Below are positions 37,441 through 49,560 of a stretch of DNA of 64,000 nt, piece by piece. A program made the position numbers and the translations under genes. Numbering within the stretch: the first letter of the stretch is position 1; every line of letters begins with the position of its first letter. This stretch comes from Pelecanus crispus (lineage: Eukaryota > Chordata > Aves > Pelecaniformes > Pelecanidae). The notes below the pieces were generated by a model, which made no database searches, had not been told where the DNA came from, and worked only from the letters and a program-made list of their open reading frames with translations. The DNA lies in NCBI RefSeq assembly GCF_030463565.1, contig NC_134653.1, positions 32,487,150-32,551,149 on the forward strand, read 5' to 3'.

Positions 37441-40209
37441 ATTCCTCAGCCGCCTTCTTTCCTGCGTACGTACACTTTCAGGAAAAAAAAAAGGCAGGCA
37501 ATGCACTAAGCATCCTCTGACATGCTTAGAGAACTTATGTGTCCACAGACTACAGAAAACATAGATTCAAGATGCCAAGAACACTAAACATGTTAGGATC
37601 AGGAAATCCTGATTGCCTCCACTGACAGGTTAATGAAAGATAATTGTGTACATTTGCTGTTTGTTACTCAAATATCACTTCCTTATGACAATACGCATTA
37701 CTTAATCCACAAAGGTCAACGTTACTCTTCGGTTCCTTCCAAATGCCTGTGCAGTGAACTTTGCCATTTTCAATACAGATTTCTCAGCAAAGAACTGGTG
37801 GTACAGGTTTGAGGCTTAGAATGCCTCAACCTGAAAACACCTTTCATCGCAGCGTATTTCTAACACTACCCATATAGCTTTATAACTGTCAGACCTAAGC
37901 AGAGGCTTCCCTGTAGCGTTCATTCACAATTTGCACAGAACACAGCACAAGCTAAGCACATAAGGAGTTCAATTACCGATTTTTTTTTTAATCCTCTTGC
38001 AAGATAAATGATTAGCCAATGTATTGAACCTGAAACACAAATGCAAAGACATTTAGGAAAACTGAGATATGCTATAATCTGAAGTGTGACCGCGGTTAAT
38101 AGCAGTTTGGATGAGCAACTTACTCTGCATTGTCAATTGCATGACTTAAAAAAAGAGGACCCAAGGTGGAAATATTGCAGGTCAACAGCTTGTCAAAACT
38201 GCGTAAATGGACGGAGAATGGTATGAATGAACACAGTCCAAATCCTGTGAGCTAAGCTACACAGCTGCTGACTCCCCTTCTCACCCACGTGGTGCTCCGC
38301 TGAAACCAGGCATGTTTGTATGGATACTCAACACAGCCTACAGGTTTGGGGGCTATATTCTGAACCAGCGCGGATAGTTTGAATAGCACTAGAAATCTCC
38401 ATGCAGAACCAGGACAGCAGGGTTTAACTTAGCAGGTAGTGGAATGCACAAGCACAGCACAGAGACAAGACTGGGGAATTAGGCTGCTGGCAAGTAGCAG
38501 CTGAAAGCTGATTGAATACAACAGATTGGGCTTTCATACTGGACAGATAGGCAGCAGCTATTTAAATGGAGTATTAGCAGTTTTGCTCTTAATTACTTCC
38601 CAACCTTCCAGCTAATGCAAACTCAGTATGACATGTATTTTGGCCTCGATTAATTTTTTGCTGTTTCTGTATGAATCCAGTTAAAAGAAAGCTGAATAGT
38701 TTGTTGAGAATTTCTGCCTATTTAAAATCATTCTTGTAAGTGCTTGGCTCCTTTCTTCAAACAGCTGTCATCTAAGTAACTGAATATATACCTCACGAAA
38801 ATGTTCACTTTCTCCATTTCAAGTGGAATTTCTTTCTGAAATGACACTGCCCTGCAAGCCAACAAATGGTCATCGTTCTGGCCCAGTGGCAGGTGGAAGG
38901 CCGTGAAACTCCAGGGCTAAAAGTGGAAACTTTATGCCTTCAGAAAAGGGAGATTCCTATCTTGCCAGTTAGGTATCATTTACTTTTCAGTCTGGGAGGA
39001 TCTAAGATTGTGGCATTTCTATGTATAGTACAGCTTTTCCTAGAATTTTCTGAAAGCATATTACTTATAAATTTTATCTGATGATACTTACATAGTCATG
39101 TGAAAGCCACAACAGCTGGTTTACACCTCAAAGAATAAACAATTACTAATAAAAATGTCAAACTTCTCCCAAACAACTCTGAAATAAGAGAATGACCTTC
39201 CAAAATGTTTCAGCAGACTGTTTTAATGCCGCTACTTCTAAAAGTGAGCACTTGAGCTTTGTTTTCGTATCTGTATTTTCTATACACCCTCCTTGATAAC
39301 TCTCTTTGTGTAAAGTACCTGGGACCTCTCATCAATACCAATCTGTTATGGATCCATGGTAGAACTTGTGACGAATGGGACAGAATGTACTATATGACAT
39401 TTATTTAGCTTGTGAAAGGACAGACACATGAAGATTATAGCAGCATAAAGCAAAAAAGGTTCACGTAGACAACACATGATCTAGTGTAAAGACTGCTGAC
39501 TGGCACAAAGCCAACCCATCAAAAAATCTGATACATATTTTTACTGTCACGGTGAATTCCTAGCCTGAGATTTTTATACTCCCTTCATAAAAAAGAAACC
39601 CTTCAATGTCTGCTTTTTATTTCATCATACTCAGGAAAGGAAGAATGTCCTCTCACCAAACTGAATTGAGAATGAATTTAACTGAGCCTCTTTCCTAAGC
39701 AGAATAATTGAATTGATTCTTCTTTGAGCCAAAACAGCAAAACAGTAAACTACTGGTACTGCTTCAGATTGCCATGCCCTTTGGGCCTCTTTTTTTGATG
39801 ATTCAGAAGGAATTAAAATGTACAGAAACAATAACAAACAACAATCACATACGTGCCAGCCAGGACCAAACAAAAGGATTAACTGGAAAGTCACGGTTTC
39901 AGGTGGCCACCACAGCAAAAATTGTAAATGTACAGGAGATCAGGGATTTAATAACAAGTTGGACATAGCACTTAGAAACAGTTGAGATGAGTCGCGTACG
40001 TCCCTGGCCACATGGAAAGTTACAGGCCTTTCTCATCAGCCAAGATGTCTGTACAGAAAGAAGAAACATAGAAGCAATAGAAGAAGTTAATGGCTCTGGC
40101 ATATCGTATTCAGCACAAAATGTCTATGAAATGCCCAATTGAAATATTTTGAGGCCTTAACAGGTGTCACAATGTAGAACCACCCTAAACTTGTCCCAAC
40201 ATACAAGGA

Positions 40210-40262
40210 TGTTGAATGCTCCAAGTTTACTGATGGACGATGAGCATCCACTGACTTTAGCA
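40210..40262. repeat. Possible palindromic fossil repeat fragment
   Basis: TTGAATGCTCCAAGTTTACT and ATGAGCATCCACTGACTTT form a loose inverted pair of the type GTGCTCAACTCCCATTGACTT. Strong divergence makes this low confidence. Confidence 0.25.
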
Positions 40263-41559
40263 GAATACCTGCCTGATTACCATGTCTCGGTGAGCGTGGA
40301 TAAAAGTGGTACTTGCCTTTTAAGGTCAGTCTAAGCAGTGGAGATCTTCCAGCTTTGCAGAGCAGCACGGAGTTCTGCACAGCAAACAGTTATTAGCAAA
40401 TCCGCTTATCCCTTTCTACAGTTGTCATAAAAAGGTGCTACATGAATACAGGCCAGAAACAATTCACGTCTTTACCATTCTCAATGAGATTTTCATTCGT
40501 CTTTCTTCTTGGTCTTTCCTGTGGCATTTGAAATGTGAAAACTCTTGTACGTGCAAGGTAATCAAGTTCACATTTGGGAATGGTACATGAACTCAACATA
40601 CTGCCCTGAGGCTTAGGCCTGAAGGAGTTTCAACTGTGCAGAGATGGAATAAGCGAAGACAGAAATACAAGGAACATGGCAACATTGCTAACCGTGAGAA
40701 TAGGTGAGCGTTATTTGATTGATTAAGATAGCACGGGGAGGTAGAGGTGTGTGTAAAATGATACGATTTGGAACGACAGTGCTTCACACTCCTTTTGCAC
40801 AGGTATAAAGAGCTACACAAGCATTGTTCTAGTTCAGTGCGGCCATAAAATCCCCAGATGAAGGCAGCACCAACCAGTACAGCTGGGCCAATGTGGGATA
40901 GCAACAATGCTTGCTGTATTCTTCCAGTGACTGCTGCAAAACTTCTGGCTGCCACACCTAAATTATTCCTGGAGTACCTGGTGCTCCTCCTCCACCTCCT
41001 GCATGGCTGATTGAAGCTACAGCCTGGCCCTAAATTTGCAGCTAGTCTCAACAAGTACAGTAAACAGTCCAAAGCATTCCTGGCACAGTGCAGCAGACAT
41101 GAGCAAGAATTGTCTTTTAGCAGTTGCTATCCAAAGAGACAGAATATGTTTATGTTATGAATTCTGGATAAAAGTTATGAACTCCAGATAGACAGTTCAT
41201 ACTGTACCTTCCATTTCAGCTACAGATGTGAAACAGATTCTTGAATTTGCAGTCAGAACAAGGTAGGACAATGTCTGCATTGCTTTTGCTTTCTGTTTGC
41301 AGACACTGGAAAAGAAAATCTGTTTTCTCCACAGTGGAGTGAGTTTTAATCCAAGCTTCATTTCACTACTCCATTGAAGGCAACATTACACAAATGTGTC
41401 CAAAAAGCACAATTTGATACTGTATGTTTTTCACATTTTCTGTGCTATAAACAAGAAAATTAGATTATTTCATTTTTCATTTTATTTAATCATCCTCTCA
41501 TACCTCATATTTATCTGTGTGCCTGCATATTACTATATTGTCTTTGAATGTTGTTGCTA

Positions 41560-41672
41560 AATGCCATTATTTTTATTCTACAAATAGGGCACAGAGAGAC
41601 AAAATGCTTATCCATGTAGGCCAGTGTTAGGGTTAGAACTGTGGGGTTTTTAATTCTAATCCACCCTTCATT
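41560..41672 (-). mobile_element. MIR-like SINE fragment, minus orientation
   Basis: CCATTATTTTTATTCTACA, GGGCACAGAGAG, AAAATGCTTATCC, GTTAGGGTTAGAACTGTGG and TCTAATCCA occur in the order of a reverse-complemented MIR-type element. It is a decayed copy with unclear ends. Confidence 0.55.
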
Positions 41673-42199
41673 AACAGAAAATTCAGAATCTTCATCTGCT
41701 ATGCACTTGGATTTAAAATATTATTTTGCCCAGTTCAAAGATACTGTATTATGTCTTCAGCTGGCTTTTTCTTAGAGCTATACAGCTGGAGTACAAAAGT
41801 GTTCTGAAATGTCCCAACTGAATTTCAAATGAATATCAGAAATAGGCAAGGATATACATGATACATGCAGAATATGTATCTAGGGAAATCACAGAAGATC
41901 TAGTTTCCACTAGTTGGTTATACATAAATTATTTAGGCAATCTCAGTAAGCCTGTTGATTAGCTGGAGGCAAAGATATCTATTTTAGGTGTACTTAGGGT
42001 CAGGATTAACTCATGAAACTTGGATGGCATTGCCTGTGAAACAGCCAGAATAATTTCAGCAACCTCATTCAAAAATTAGGTAGTCTCCTTTTTTTATCAA
42101 CTTTTTTTTTTTTAGTTTTCCTTAACAAAGAGGACAAGATTTTTTAAAATCATGTGATAAATGTCTTACAAAACTACACTAGAAACTATTTAGGGTGAC

Positions 42200-42415
42200 T
42201 GGAGAAGAAACAGGACTGGGAGCCAGGAGACTATTTCTATTTCTAGTTCTGCCATAGACTGTGACTATGACTTTGAACCTCAGCTCCTGCTTTTGTGAAA
42301 CGGGGATGATAATACTGTTCTCTCAGGGATATTGTATAATATAATCTTCATTAAGGTTTACGAAAAGCTTGAGATCCTTCATTAGAAGAAGTTGCAAATG
42401 CAAATTATTAATCAA
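42200..42415 (+). mobile_element. MIR/CORE-SINE-like element, plus orientation (best preserved in the window)
   Basis: The order along the + strand is ACAGGACTGGGAGCCAGGAG, then TTCTAGTTCTGCCATAGACTG, CTTTGAACCTCAG, GTGAAACGGGGATGATAATA and CTCAGGGATATTGT. AAAGCTTGAGATCCTTCATTA and a TGCAAATTATTA end follow. This covers the promoter-proximal region, core and LINE-like tail of a MIR-type SINE almost end to end. Divergence is high, so it is ancient and inactive. Confidence 0.7.
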
Positions 42416-44939
42416 GTAATAGTAATCACAGTATCAGCACTACCATTAATAATGTTTGTTAATGTTATTAATATTAAATTATAAGCTCAATAGCATTGTT
42501 CTCATAAAAAGCCCAACCTGCACATAGCAGGAAGATCATTGTAGCACATTTCTAGGAACAAGAATGCTGCCGGCATAGTTTCAACATGGGAGTGGAAAAG
42601 AATTCTTGAAGTTCTCCATCTGAGCAATTGTAGGTGGTAAAAATTAGTATCTTTTCAATAATGCTTTGTGACATAGGAGCAGAAGCAGCTTTAACAGCTT
42701 AACAGTATTTTTAAAATATGACTCAGAAGAGGTTTTCTCTTTCTAACAGAACTGGAGGGGGAAAAAAAAAAACCACCCGCCAGGAGTCAAACAATCTTTC
42801 AGAAACCCAGAACCTTGAAATAGAACAAGTATTGTAGGTCAGGATAATTTGAGTTCACAAGCAACATCATTGACATATAAGAAATCTATGCATAAATAAC
42901 AGAGAAAACCAGATCTCTTATACTGGAGGCCTTGAGCTCTGACAGATTAATTGTAAGAGTTTTTGTTCTATGAGTGACCAAAAACTACCATGGGTAATTT
43001 GGGAGGTTAAAGCCCCTTTGAAAATCTATAATTTTTGTGCAATACCTATATAGATTGTATTGAATTGTATAAATAAGGTGAGGAAGTGGAAACATGGAAG
43101 ATCAATACAGCACATATTCCACTAAAGAAAAACATGTTCACATTTGATTAGAGTCACGTTACTAGAGAATGCAGTCAGTCAGCAGTTTCTCTTTTCCTCC
43201 TGAACAGCCCATGTTAGGAAGCAGGTGTGAAGACGTTAAGAAAGGTAGGGGAAGGTGACACACACAGTGTTAATTGCACCCATTCATCTTACCACAGAAA
43301 TATTGCCTTCTAAAAAACAAAACCCATGTGGATTGTGGGTTACACAGATTTCTGATGGTTCAGACTGGACGAATTTAATTGGCAAACCAAACAGAGCATT
43401 TGGTTTCAATCCCTCATTTTGTCTTATTTCACAAGAGAGAAAAAAATTCAACATAAAAGAATTTTATATTAAATATGATTTTATAAATTCTATTTAATAT
43501 ACCACATAATCAATAAAAGAGCTTGTTTGATGGTGTATGATAATTTTTTCCATGTCTGAAAACTGAAGTGTATTACTTCACGGTGTTACTAATAACTACC
43601 TATGAGTTCGGAGGAAATCCTCCACAAGAAACACAGAAAGTAACCTCAGCTTGTGTCATATCACAAAATGTCACAAGTCTAATAAAAGGGGTAGTCATGT
43701 GCCATTAGTCCCAAACAATGGCTGAAAATGAAGTCATCTCCACGACTAAGAAAAGCTTTTCAATCTTATATTATTGCTACTCACCTACATGGAGTGCATC
43801 TGGGTGTCTCCCTTTCAATCTTGAAAAGTCAGAGACAGTGTGACTTTTCATTGCGATTCAGTAAGTATATGAAATGACAGACACCTGTTGCATGGTGGAA
43901 CTGCTGATGGTACAGTACTATAACACTGGAAAAAAGGAAATATATATTGTTTATACCACCTTGATTACAGCCTCTGATAGGGTCAAGAGATGAAAAAGAA
44001 AAAAAAAAGTTTTAAACCCAAGTAACTCAGAAGGTTCACTTTCACTTTAACTGAGGAGTCTTACTGTACAAAGCCTGAGTAAATAGAAAGTGAAAAGATA
44101 AAAAACTGGCATCACTGAGCTACATTCTGGTTGTCATTGCTGCTCTCAGATGAATATAAACATCAATATGTACAGACTAATACAAACATATGAAAAGTGT
44201 AGCTGTTTGTGTACTTTTATTGTCCTCTCCTTCATCCATCCTATCACAGGATCATGCAAAACACTGTGGATGAGTACTCACCACTCTGTTTTGCTTTCAG
44301 TGTACGAGACTTTGGTTGTATCCCCATAAGCAGGAAAGGAATTTGAATTTATAGTGCCCCTAGAGATGGATACAATGGTACTATTAATCTACAGTAATTA
44401 TTGCCCTACCTTGTAGCTGGTAGTTTCTAGGACTTGTCATTAGCCTGCTAAGTACCAGGCTAGCTCACTTGAACCTGACTAATATAAACCAGTGTGCATT
44501 ACATGTTGAAGAGAGCGCAAGGTAAACTCTAAATTCCGTATCTGTTTCTAACATACTCAAGAATCACAAAAAGAAACCATCCAAAATAATTAACTGAAGT
44601 TTTAACACTGTAAGAAACGAGGCTGTGTTGTGCGTTTATGTGTCCAAGTCGGAATTGGTACTGTTCTCCTGAATGCCAGAGACCACAGACTGACAGCTTC
44701 AAAACTGAAGCAAATTCTTTGCTCAGGAAGTGGTGGCCCATGTCCGATAGCAAAGTAATTCAACGTTCATTGCGCCATCAAGTTCTACTGGTAAGTACTT
44801 GTATGATCACAGCTATGACATCCCAATTAGCCATCAACTTGTTACAGATATAAAATGTAGGGCAATTTTATGAGACCTTACAAACAGCAAACTCTGCCAT
44901 TTTATAAATATTGTGCCTGGCCAAACAGCCCCCTACAAG

Positions 44940-45132
44940 CTTGGTAGTATCCCCAGCCCCTTCTACAGAGAGCAGAACTGAGATCCAGAAGCACACAAGG
45001 GATATTTACACAGGAAAAAAATGGCAGCTAGCTGCCAAGTTAATCAGAATTAGACCTTAATTAGATGGAAAATTCAGGTCAGGATGAGATAAGAATTCAA
45101 ATCTCGTGGGCACCGACCAGTGCTTTATTTCT
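44940..45132 (-). mobile_element. MIR-like SINE, minus orientation, with apparent insertion
   Basis: GGTAGTATCCCCAGCCCCTT, CAGAGAGCAGAACTGAGAT, then AATGGCAGCTAGC and AATTCAAATCTCGTGGGC with CCAGTGCTTTATTTC follow the reverse-complement MIR order. About 55 bases after the GGCAGCTAGC segment do not fit and may be an insertion. Confidence 0.5.
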
Positions 45133-46493
45133 AAATTTGTTGTGCATTTTTAAGATAGCAGTCAAGCTCATTTCCCTTTAAGAGAAATTACTTGCCCATC
45201 AAATAAGCATAAATTACTTTTTTCAGATATGCATGATGGATCTTGGTTCTGATATAATGTTGCTCTCTCCCATACTTCTAGATCTCCTATTGACGTCAGC
45301 ATGGGATAGACAGAAAGATTTTTCCAAACAGGGAAATGGAGATTATTGTGGCAAATACTCAATGGAGTCTTCGGTGACAAACCAAGTGACTATCAATAGG
45401 ATACAGAAATAAAAGAAGAAATCTACCAAGCCAAACTGTGATCTCTTATAGTTACTTTCAGTAGAAAAATCTGTCTCGCTGTCTCTTTTACACTACCAAG
45501 GCAGCAAGCAGCTGCTTTGTGCAGGAACAGTGATCCAGTTCTAGAAATCTCCCAGCAGCAACACTATCCTTTGTATTCACAGTCTCTCGGTCTCAGTAGA
45601 AGTCAAATTTTACCTGCTGCTGATACAGGAACACACATTGCCTAGGAATAAAAATTATTCAGAATAAACTCAGATTATCTTAATTATCAAAATTCAAACT
45701 CACATTTTATCACTGATTTTTCTACTGGGTTTGTGTAACTGTTTATCTCAGGGTTTTTTGCATTTTGCTGTTTAAGCTATAAGCTTCTTACAGGGGGAGA
45801 AGGGAAAAAAAAACCCTTGACATAATACCATGAAATCAAAGAGCAAGCTGACTGGAAAACACAGTTACTATATTTAAACTGCATTATCCTATAACAGAAC
45901 TGCAGTTTTAAAACCTTTCCACTTTGATACAGCACTTTTGCAGAAAATTTAATATGTCTTAGTAGATTTCAAGTGGCTGAAACATTTTAATAACCGTAAT
46001 TTAAGACGAATAAAATAGTACCGTAGGAGGAAGAAACAATGCCCCCATTTGTCACTCATGAAGACGTGTATTGGAAATCAGCTGGGGCAATAAGAGCAAT
46101 GAGTTTGGTGGTCTCAACCTAAGCCCCATTCGGCAACTAGCCAGTCTGCAAAAATCATGACATAATTTGGCACAGTTAAGCAGAACAGTGTAACTTTGTC
46201 TATGTCCACTGAAAGAGATCCAGGCCTGAAATAGGAAGGCTATTGCAGGTCAGCATTCAGGTGTATTGGCTCAACAAACCGTCTTTTTGTGTAGTGCCCT
46301 TCTGTGCTGCGTTTAGCTCCGGTAAAAACTATTGATCTTCTTTGAAAATTGAGCCACAAAACATATGTTTTTGTGCACAGCAAGAGACAATTCACATTAT
46401 GATCAGTAACTCCACTGTGAATCTGCTCTGCAGCAAGAGGGGTGACTTAATGTTATTGCAATTTGAAGGAAAGCATCCTGCAGTCCTCTCTCA

Positions 46494-46519
46494 GGCCAAA
46501 TTCCCATTTACTTCAATTA
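46494..46519. repeat. Fragment of palindromic fossil repeat
   Basis: GGCCAAATTCCCATTTACTT followed by CAATTA is the half-element of the GGCCAAATTC..ACTTCAATGG repeat type. It is short. Confidence 0.4.
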
Positions 46520-46601
46520 GTAAGCATTACAGGAACCATTTTAATGCTTCTGCCTGATGTGTTGGCTTCTTCTTCTAATATATTACGGTGAACAAAGGTA
46601 G

Positions 46602-46669
46602 TAGGCCAAATGTATGAATGGTATACTTCCATTATGTGAATGGAATTTCATCAAGGCCAAAGCTGGCCC
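46602..46669. repeat. Palindromic fossil repeat (GGCCAAAT ... GCTGGCCC)
   Basis: It starts AGGCCAAATGTATGAATGG and ends AAGGCCAAAGCTGGCCC, with ACTTCCATTATGTGAATGG near the centre giving an imperfect inverted repeat. It is the most complete of the palindromic fossils in the window. Confidence 0.5.
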
Positions 46670-49349
46670 ATTTTGTCATGTTTCTTTCCAAGGTACCACT
46701 CTAAGGGGTCCCACTCTAAAAACAAACTGCAACTTCACTTCGCAGCAGCAAAATAAATTGGTTTCCTTCTTCCTGAAAGATGGAGGATGTAAAGCTCTCT
46801 GCACCTGCTGGGAGTATTATTTTGCCTGGAAGCTTTCATGGGCTCGCATTGCTTAAGGCAGAGCTGAGGTGCCGTCATTCTGATTTGGGTCAAGATAACC
46901 ATCTTCATTAAAAGACAAGAGAAATTTCACAGGAAACTTTATGAATCCTTGCATAGCCATAGGAAATAACACCGATTTCAATTCACAATTCTAAATTTGT
47001 ATGATATCAAGCGATGCCAAAATTAGCAGGTACTGCTTCTGCTGCAGTATCTACATGGGTATTTGTAGTTCCTTCTGCACTATGCTGTCTAGACCAAGCA
47101 TTGTATCTGCAAATGTTTTTCAAATGTGCAGCTGTCAGAAGATCTTTAATTATTTGGAGGGTATCACCTGCAAAGAAATCCTCACTGGTCAGCTAGCATC
47201 GGTCTTGCACATCTGTGGAAAGACAGGGAAGCAGTCGTGAAGGAAACACAGAGTTCATTCTGCTCTGGAAGAGAAAGACCTGTAGAACAGTCCTTGATTC
47301 AGTCATTCTTCTCTCAAAATTCACTGAGCCGTAACAGAACATGGAACAGAAATAAACACAGGCAGAAGACTGTGCTTTCAGGTTCTTTCTAGACTTTACG
47401 TAGGGTCTATGTTCAAAAGATGGGGAAAAAAGGGAAGATTTGAGTCCTCTATTCCTAATGGATGAGAAAGAAACAATCAAAGTGGTATTGTCAAACTGTA
47501 GCTGAACTAGTGAATCCAAGAGAATGCCAAGAGTTCCCCAGGATTCACTAGAATGCAAACTCTGTTTGCTTTCCTAGCAGCATTTCCACCTGTTAACAAG
47601 CTAAGACTGAAAGGACACCATATCTACTTTATTATACACTCTGCCAAGCTCTAATTGCACATGCCATGGTTCTGGTATGCTTAAAATAATTTTCCATAAG
47701 CCTTTTTGGAAACAGGCACAAAAAGGAAACCAACAATGGCATACAAAGTATATCACAGGGAGAAATAATATGAAATATGACCAGGGTTTCTTTCTAATAC
47801 CAGTTTGTTTTGAAAATTGCTACTGATGCTTAATTGTATTGCTCTTTTACAACATTTAAAAGGAATACTTAAAAATTGTGAGAAAATGAAGTGCAGGACT
47901 TTCAAGTCCTTTACAGGTGCTCTTGTATATGAAGGCTAGTAAAATATGCTTGTGTGTAGAAACATGGCTGTAGTAAATGCATTTTTACAAAAAGCTTACA
48001 TATAATGCAGGCTGTGTTAACGTGGTAGAAGGGAAGAAACCACTCATATAGATGTACTGTGCTGTTAGTCAGTGAAATATGTTAATTCAAGGAGCTGGCA
48101 TTATTCCGTATATAATGATTGCGGAAGTTATGTACTTTTTAATGTTGCATATGCACATAATATGGGGACTGACATTGCATCCATCACGCAGAGGTGTCTG
48201 AAGACAGAGGTGCATGTCTACATACTTGTGTGTCAGAGGATACTGAAAACTTTGGTGTGGGTTACGTGGGCCTGTGACAGGCATCGATCAGCAGTTTTGT
48301 TGGCATTGAGTGCGTATTTTCGAAGACATATTGATTTGTAAGAATATTCATTTCAGATGCATGTGCACCCTGTGACTTCAGTTATGTTTTGGGGACGATG
48401 GGATCATGTCTTCATACAATACCAAGAAAAGTATTAAAACTAGGTAAGAAATGTCCAGTAAACTATATAAACTCTATAAAACTGTCATGTTGACATTCTT
48501 TACCTCTGTAACAGCTAGGGTATGTCTATATACGTGCAGTGTGAGGCAGCGGTATGAGAAGCGGCATTAACTGTATTCAAGCAACATTTGGCCATGCTGA
48601 TTAATCCTGCTGATCAGCAAGATAAAATTAATAGAGGCAAGGCATGTAATAAGTCATTGTCGTACCTGAAGTAGATCATCAGATCCAACTCGTGGATTTT
48701 TATTCAGAACTGCCCTGTGAAGTGTAGATATGCTGTCAAGTTATCCTTATCTGGACATTGGCTAATTACAGAGGAATCTCTTTTAGGGCAGTTGTACTTT
48801 TGCTAGAAAGGATATAGGGCCACACGTGCCTTAGAACATTGTAATTTTATATTGGCTGTCCCCGCTCATTACTCCTTTTGCCAATACAGAGGTAAGACTA
48901 AGATATTTTCCTTCCAGATCAGACACACAGCTTCTCATAGCGTGGTACTGTGGGTGGTTTGTAACAGTGATGGATATGCAGATTGTATGTAGGATCTGCA
49001 TTTATGTAAGCAAGCACACATGTAGAGATCAGCTTTGATATTTGCACACGCATATACAAGAAGATCGCTTGGCACCGAGTGTTTTTAAGGGAAGGTGTTA
49101 ATATAGTGTACTGAATTGCTTGCTATGCGTTGTGTACGTGTCGCAGGTGTCATTAATGTCAGCTGGTGCCGGTCTCTGGTAGTTTGTATTGTCTCCATTG
49201 AGGTTTCTGTGAATTATTGGGTGGGATGGCCGTATCAGTCGGTTTTCTGGGTTCTGTATTGGTTTGTGAGTCTGTGTCAGTTACCGAGATAGGGTGCTGA
49301 GGAAAGCTGGTATCTCACACCACGCACGCTGCTGAAATCACACTGCAGT

Positions 49350-49560
49350 TTATACCTCCCTTCCGTTATCGCCGTGCAAGCCCGGGCCGAGTGCGCGTGT
49401 CACTGCTACGCCGGCGGGGCAGCGGGCGACGGCTGCACCGAGAATTGGGGACGTTGTGCAGCCACGGCTCGGTGCCAGGGGCAGGACCTCTGGGGAACGA
49501 ACCCCGCTAGCGCGGAGGCACGCAGCCCTCGCTTCTCTCACCTCGGGCGCCCTCATGGCT
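49350..49560. other. Upstream edge of the CpG-rich region
   Basis: From about 49370 the base composition switches abruptly from AT-rich to GC-rich with many CpG (for example GCCCGGGCCGAGTGCGCG). The stretch 49521-49560 shares CGCAGCCCTCGCTTCTCTCA with the minisatellite unit and may be a decayed upstream copy. No gene is recognised. Open frames across it are by-products of high GC. Confidence 0.6.

Larger units (their letters stand above)
16901..49340. other. Gene-free intergenic interval between IFT81 and ATP2A2 (about 32 kb)
   Basis: I find no exon, RNA gene or intact transposon here. Open frames are short, unrelated to families I know, and scattered on both strands at the density expected by chance. 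The interval holds decayed MIR-like SINEs (32.1, 37.4, 41.6, 42.2 and 44.9 kb) and palindromic repeat fragments (20.2, 34.6, 35.6, 40.2 and 46.5 kb). It also has a potential Z-DNA tract (24.5 kb) and homopolymer runs such as T15 at 36689-36703. Human also has a long gene-poor gap at this place, so it may hold ATP2A2 control elements; that is inference. Confidence 0.75.

Noticed and set aside
40593..41072. 159-codon open frame on the minus strand in the intergenic gap
   Set aside because: No recognisable domain or family, no splice partners, no promoter or poly(A) context, and a composition (many Cys, Ser and Arg) typical of random antisense reading. The overlapping + strand at about 41027-41120 has a vague resemblance to a retrotransposon gag motif (AFLAQCS), but the flanks carry stops and I cannot support it without a profile search.
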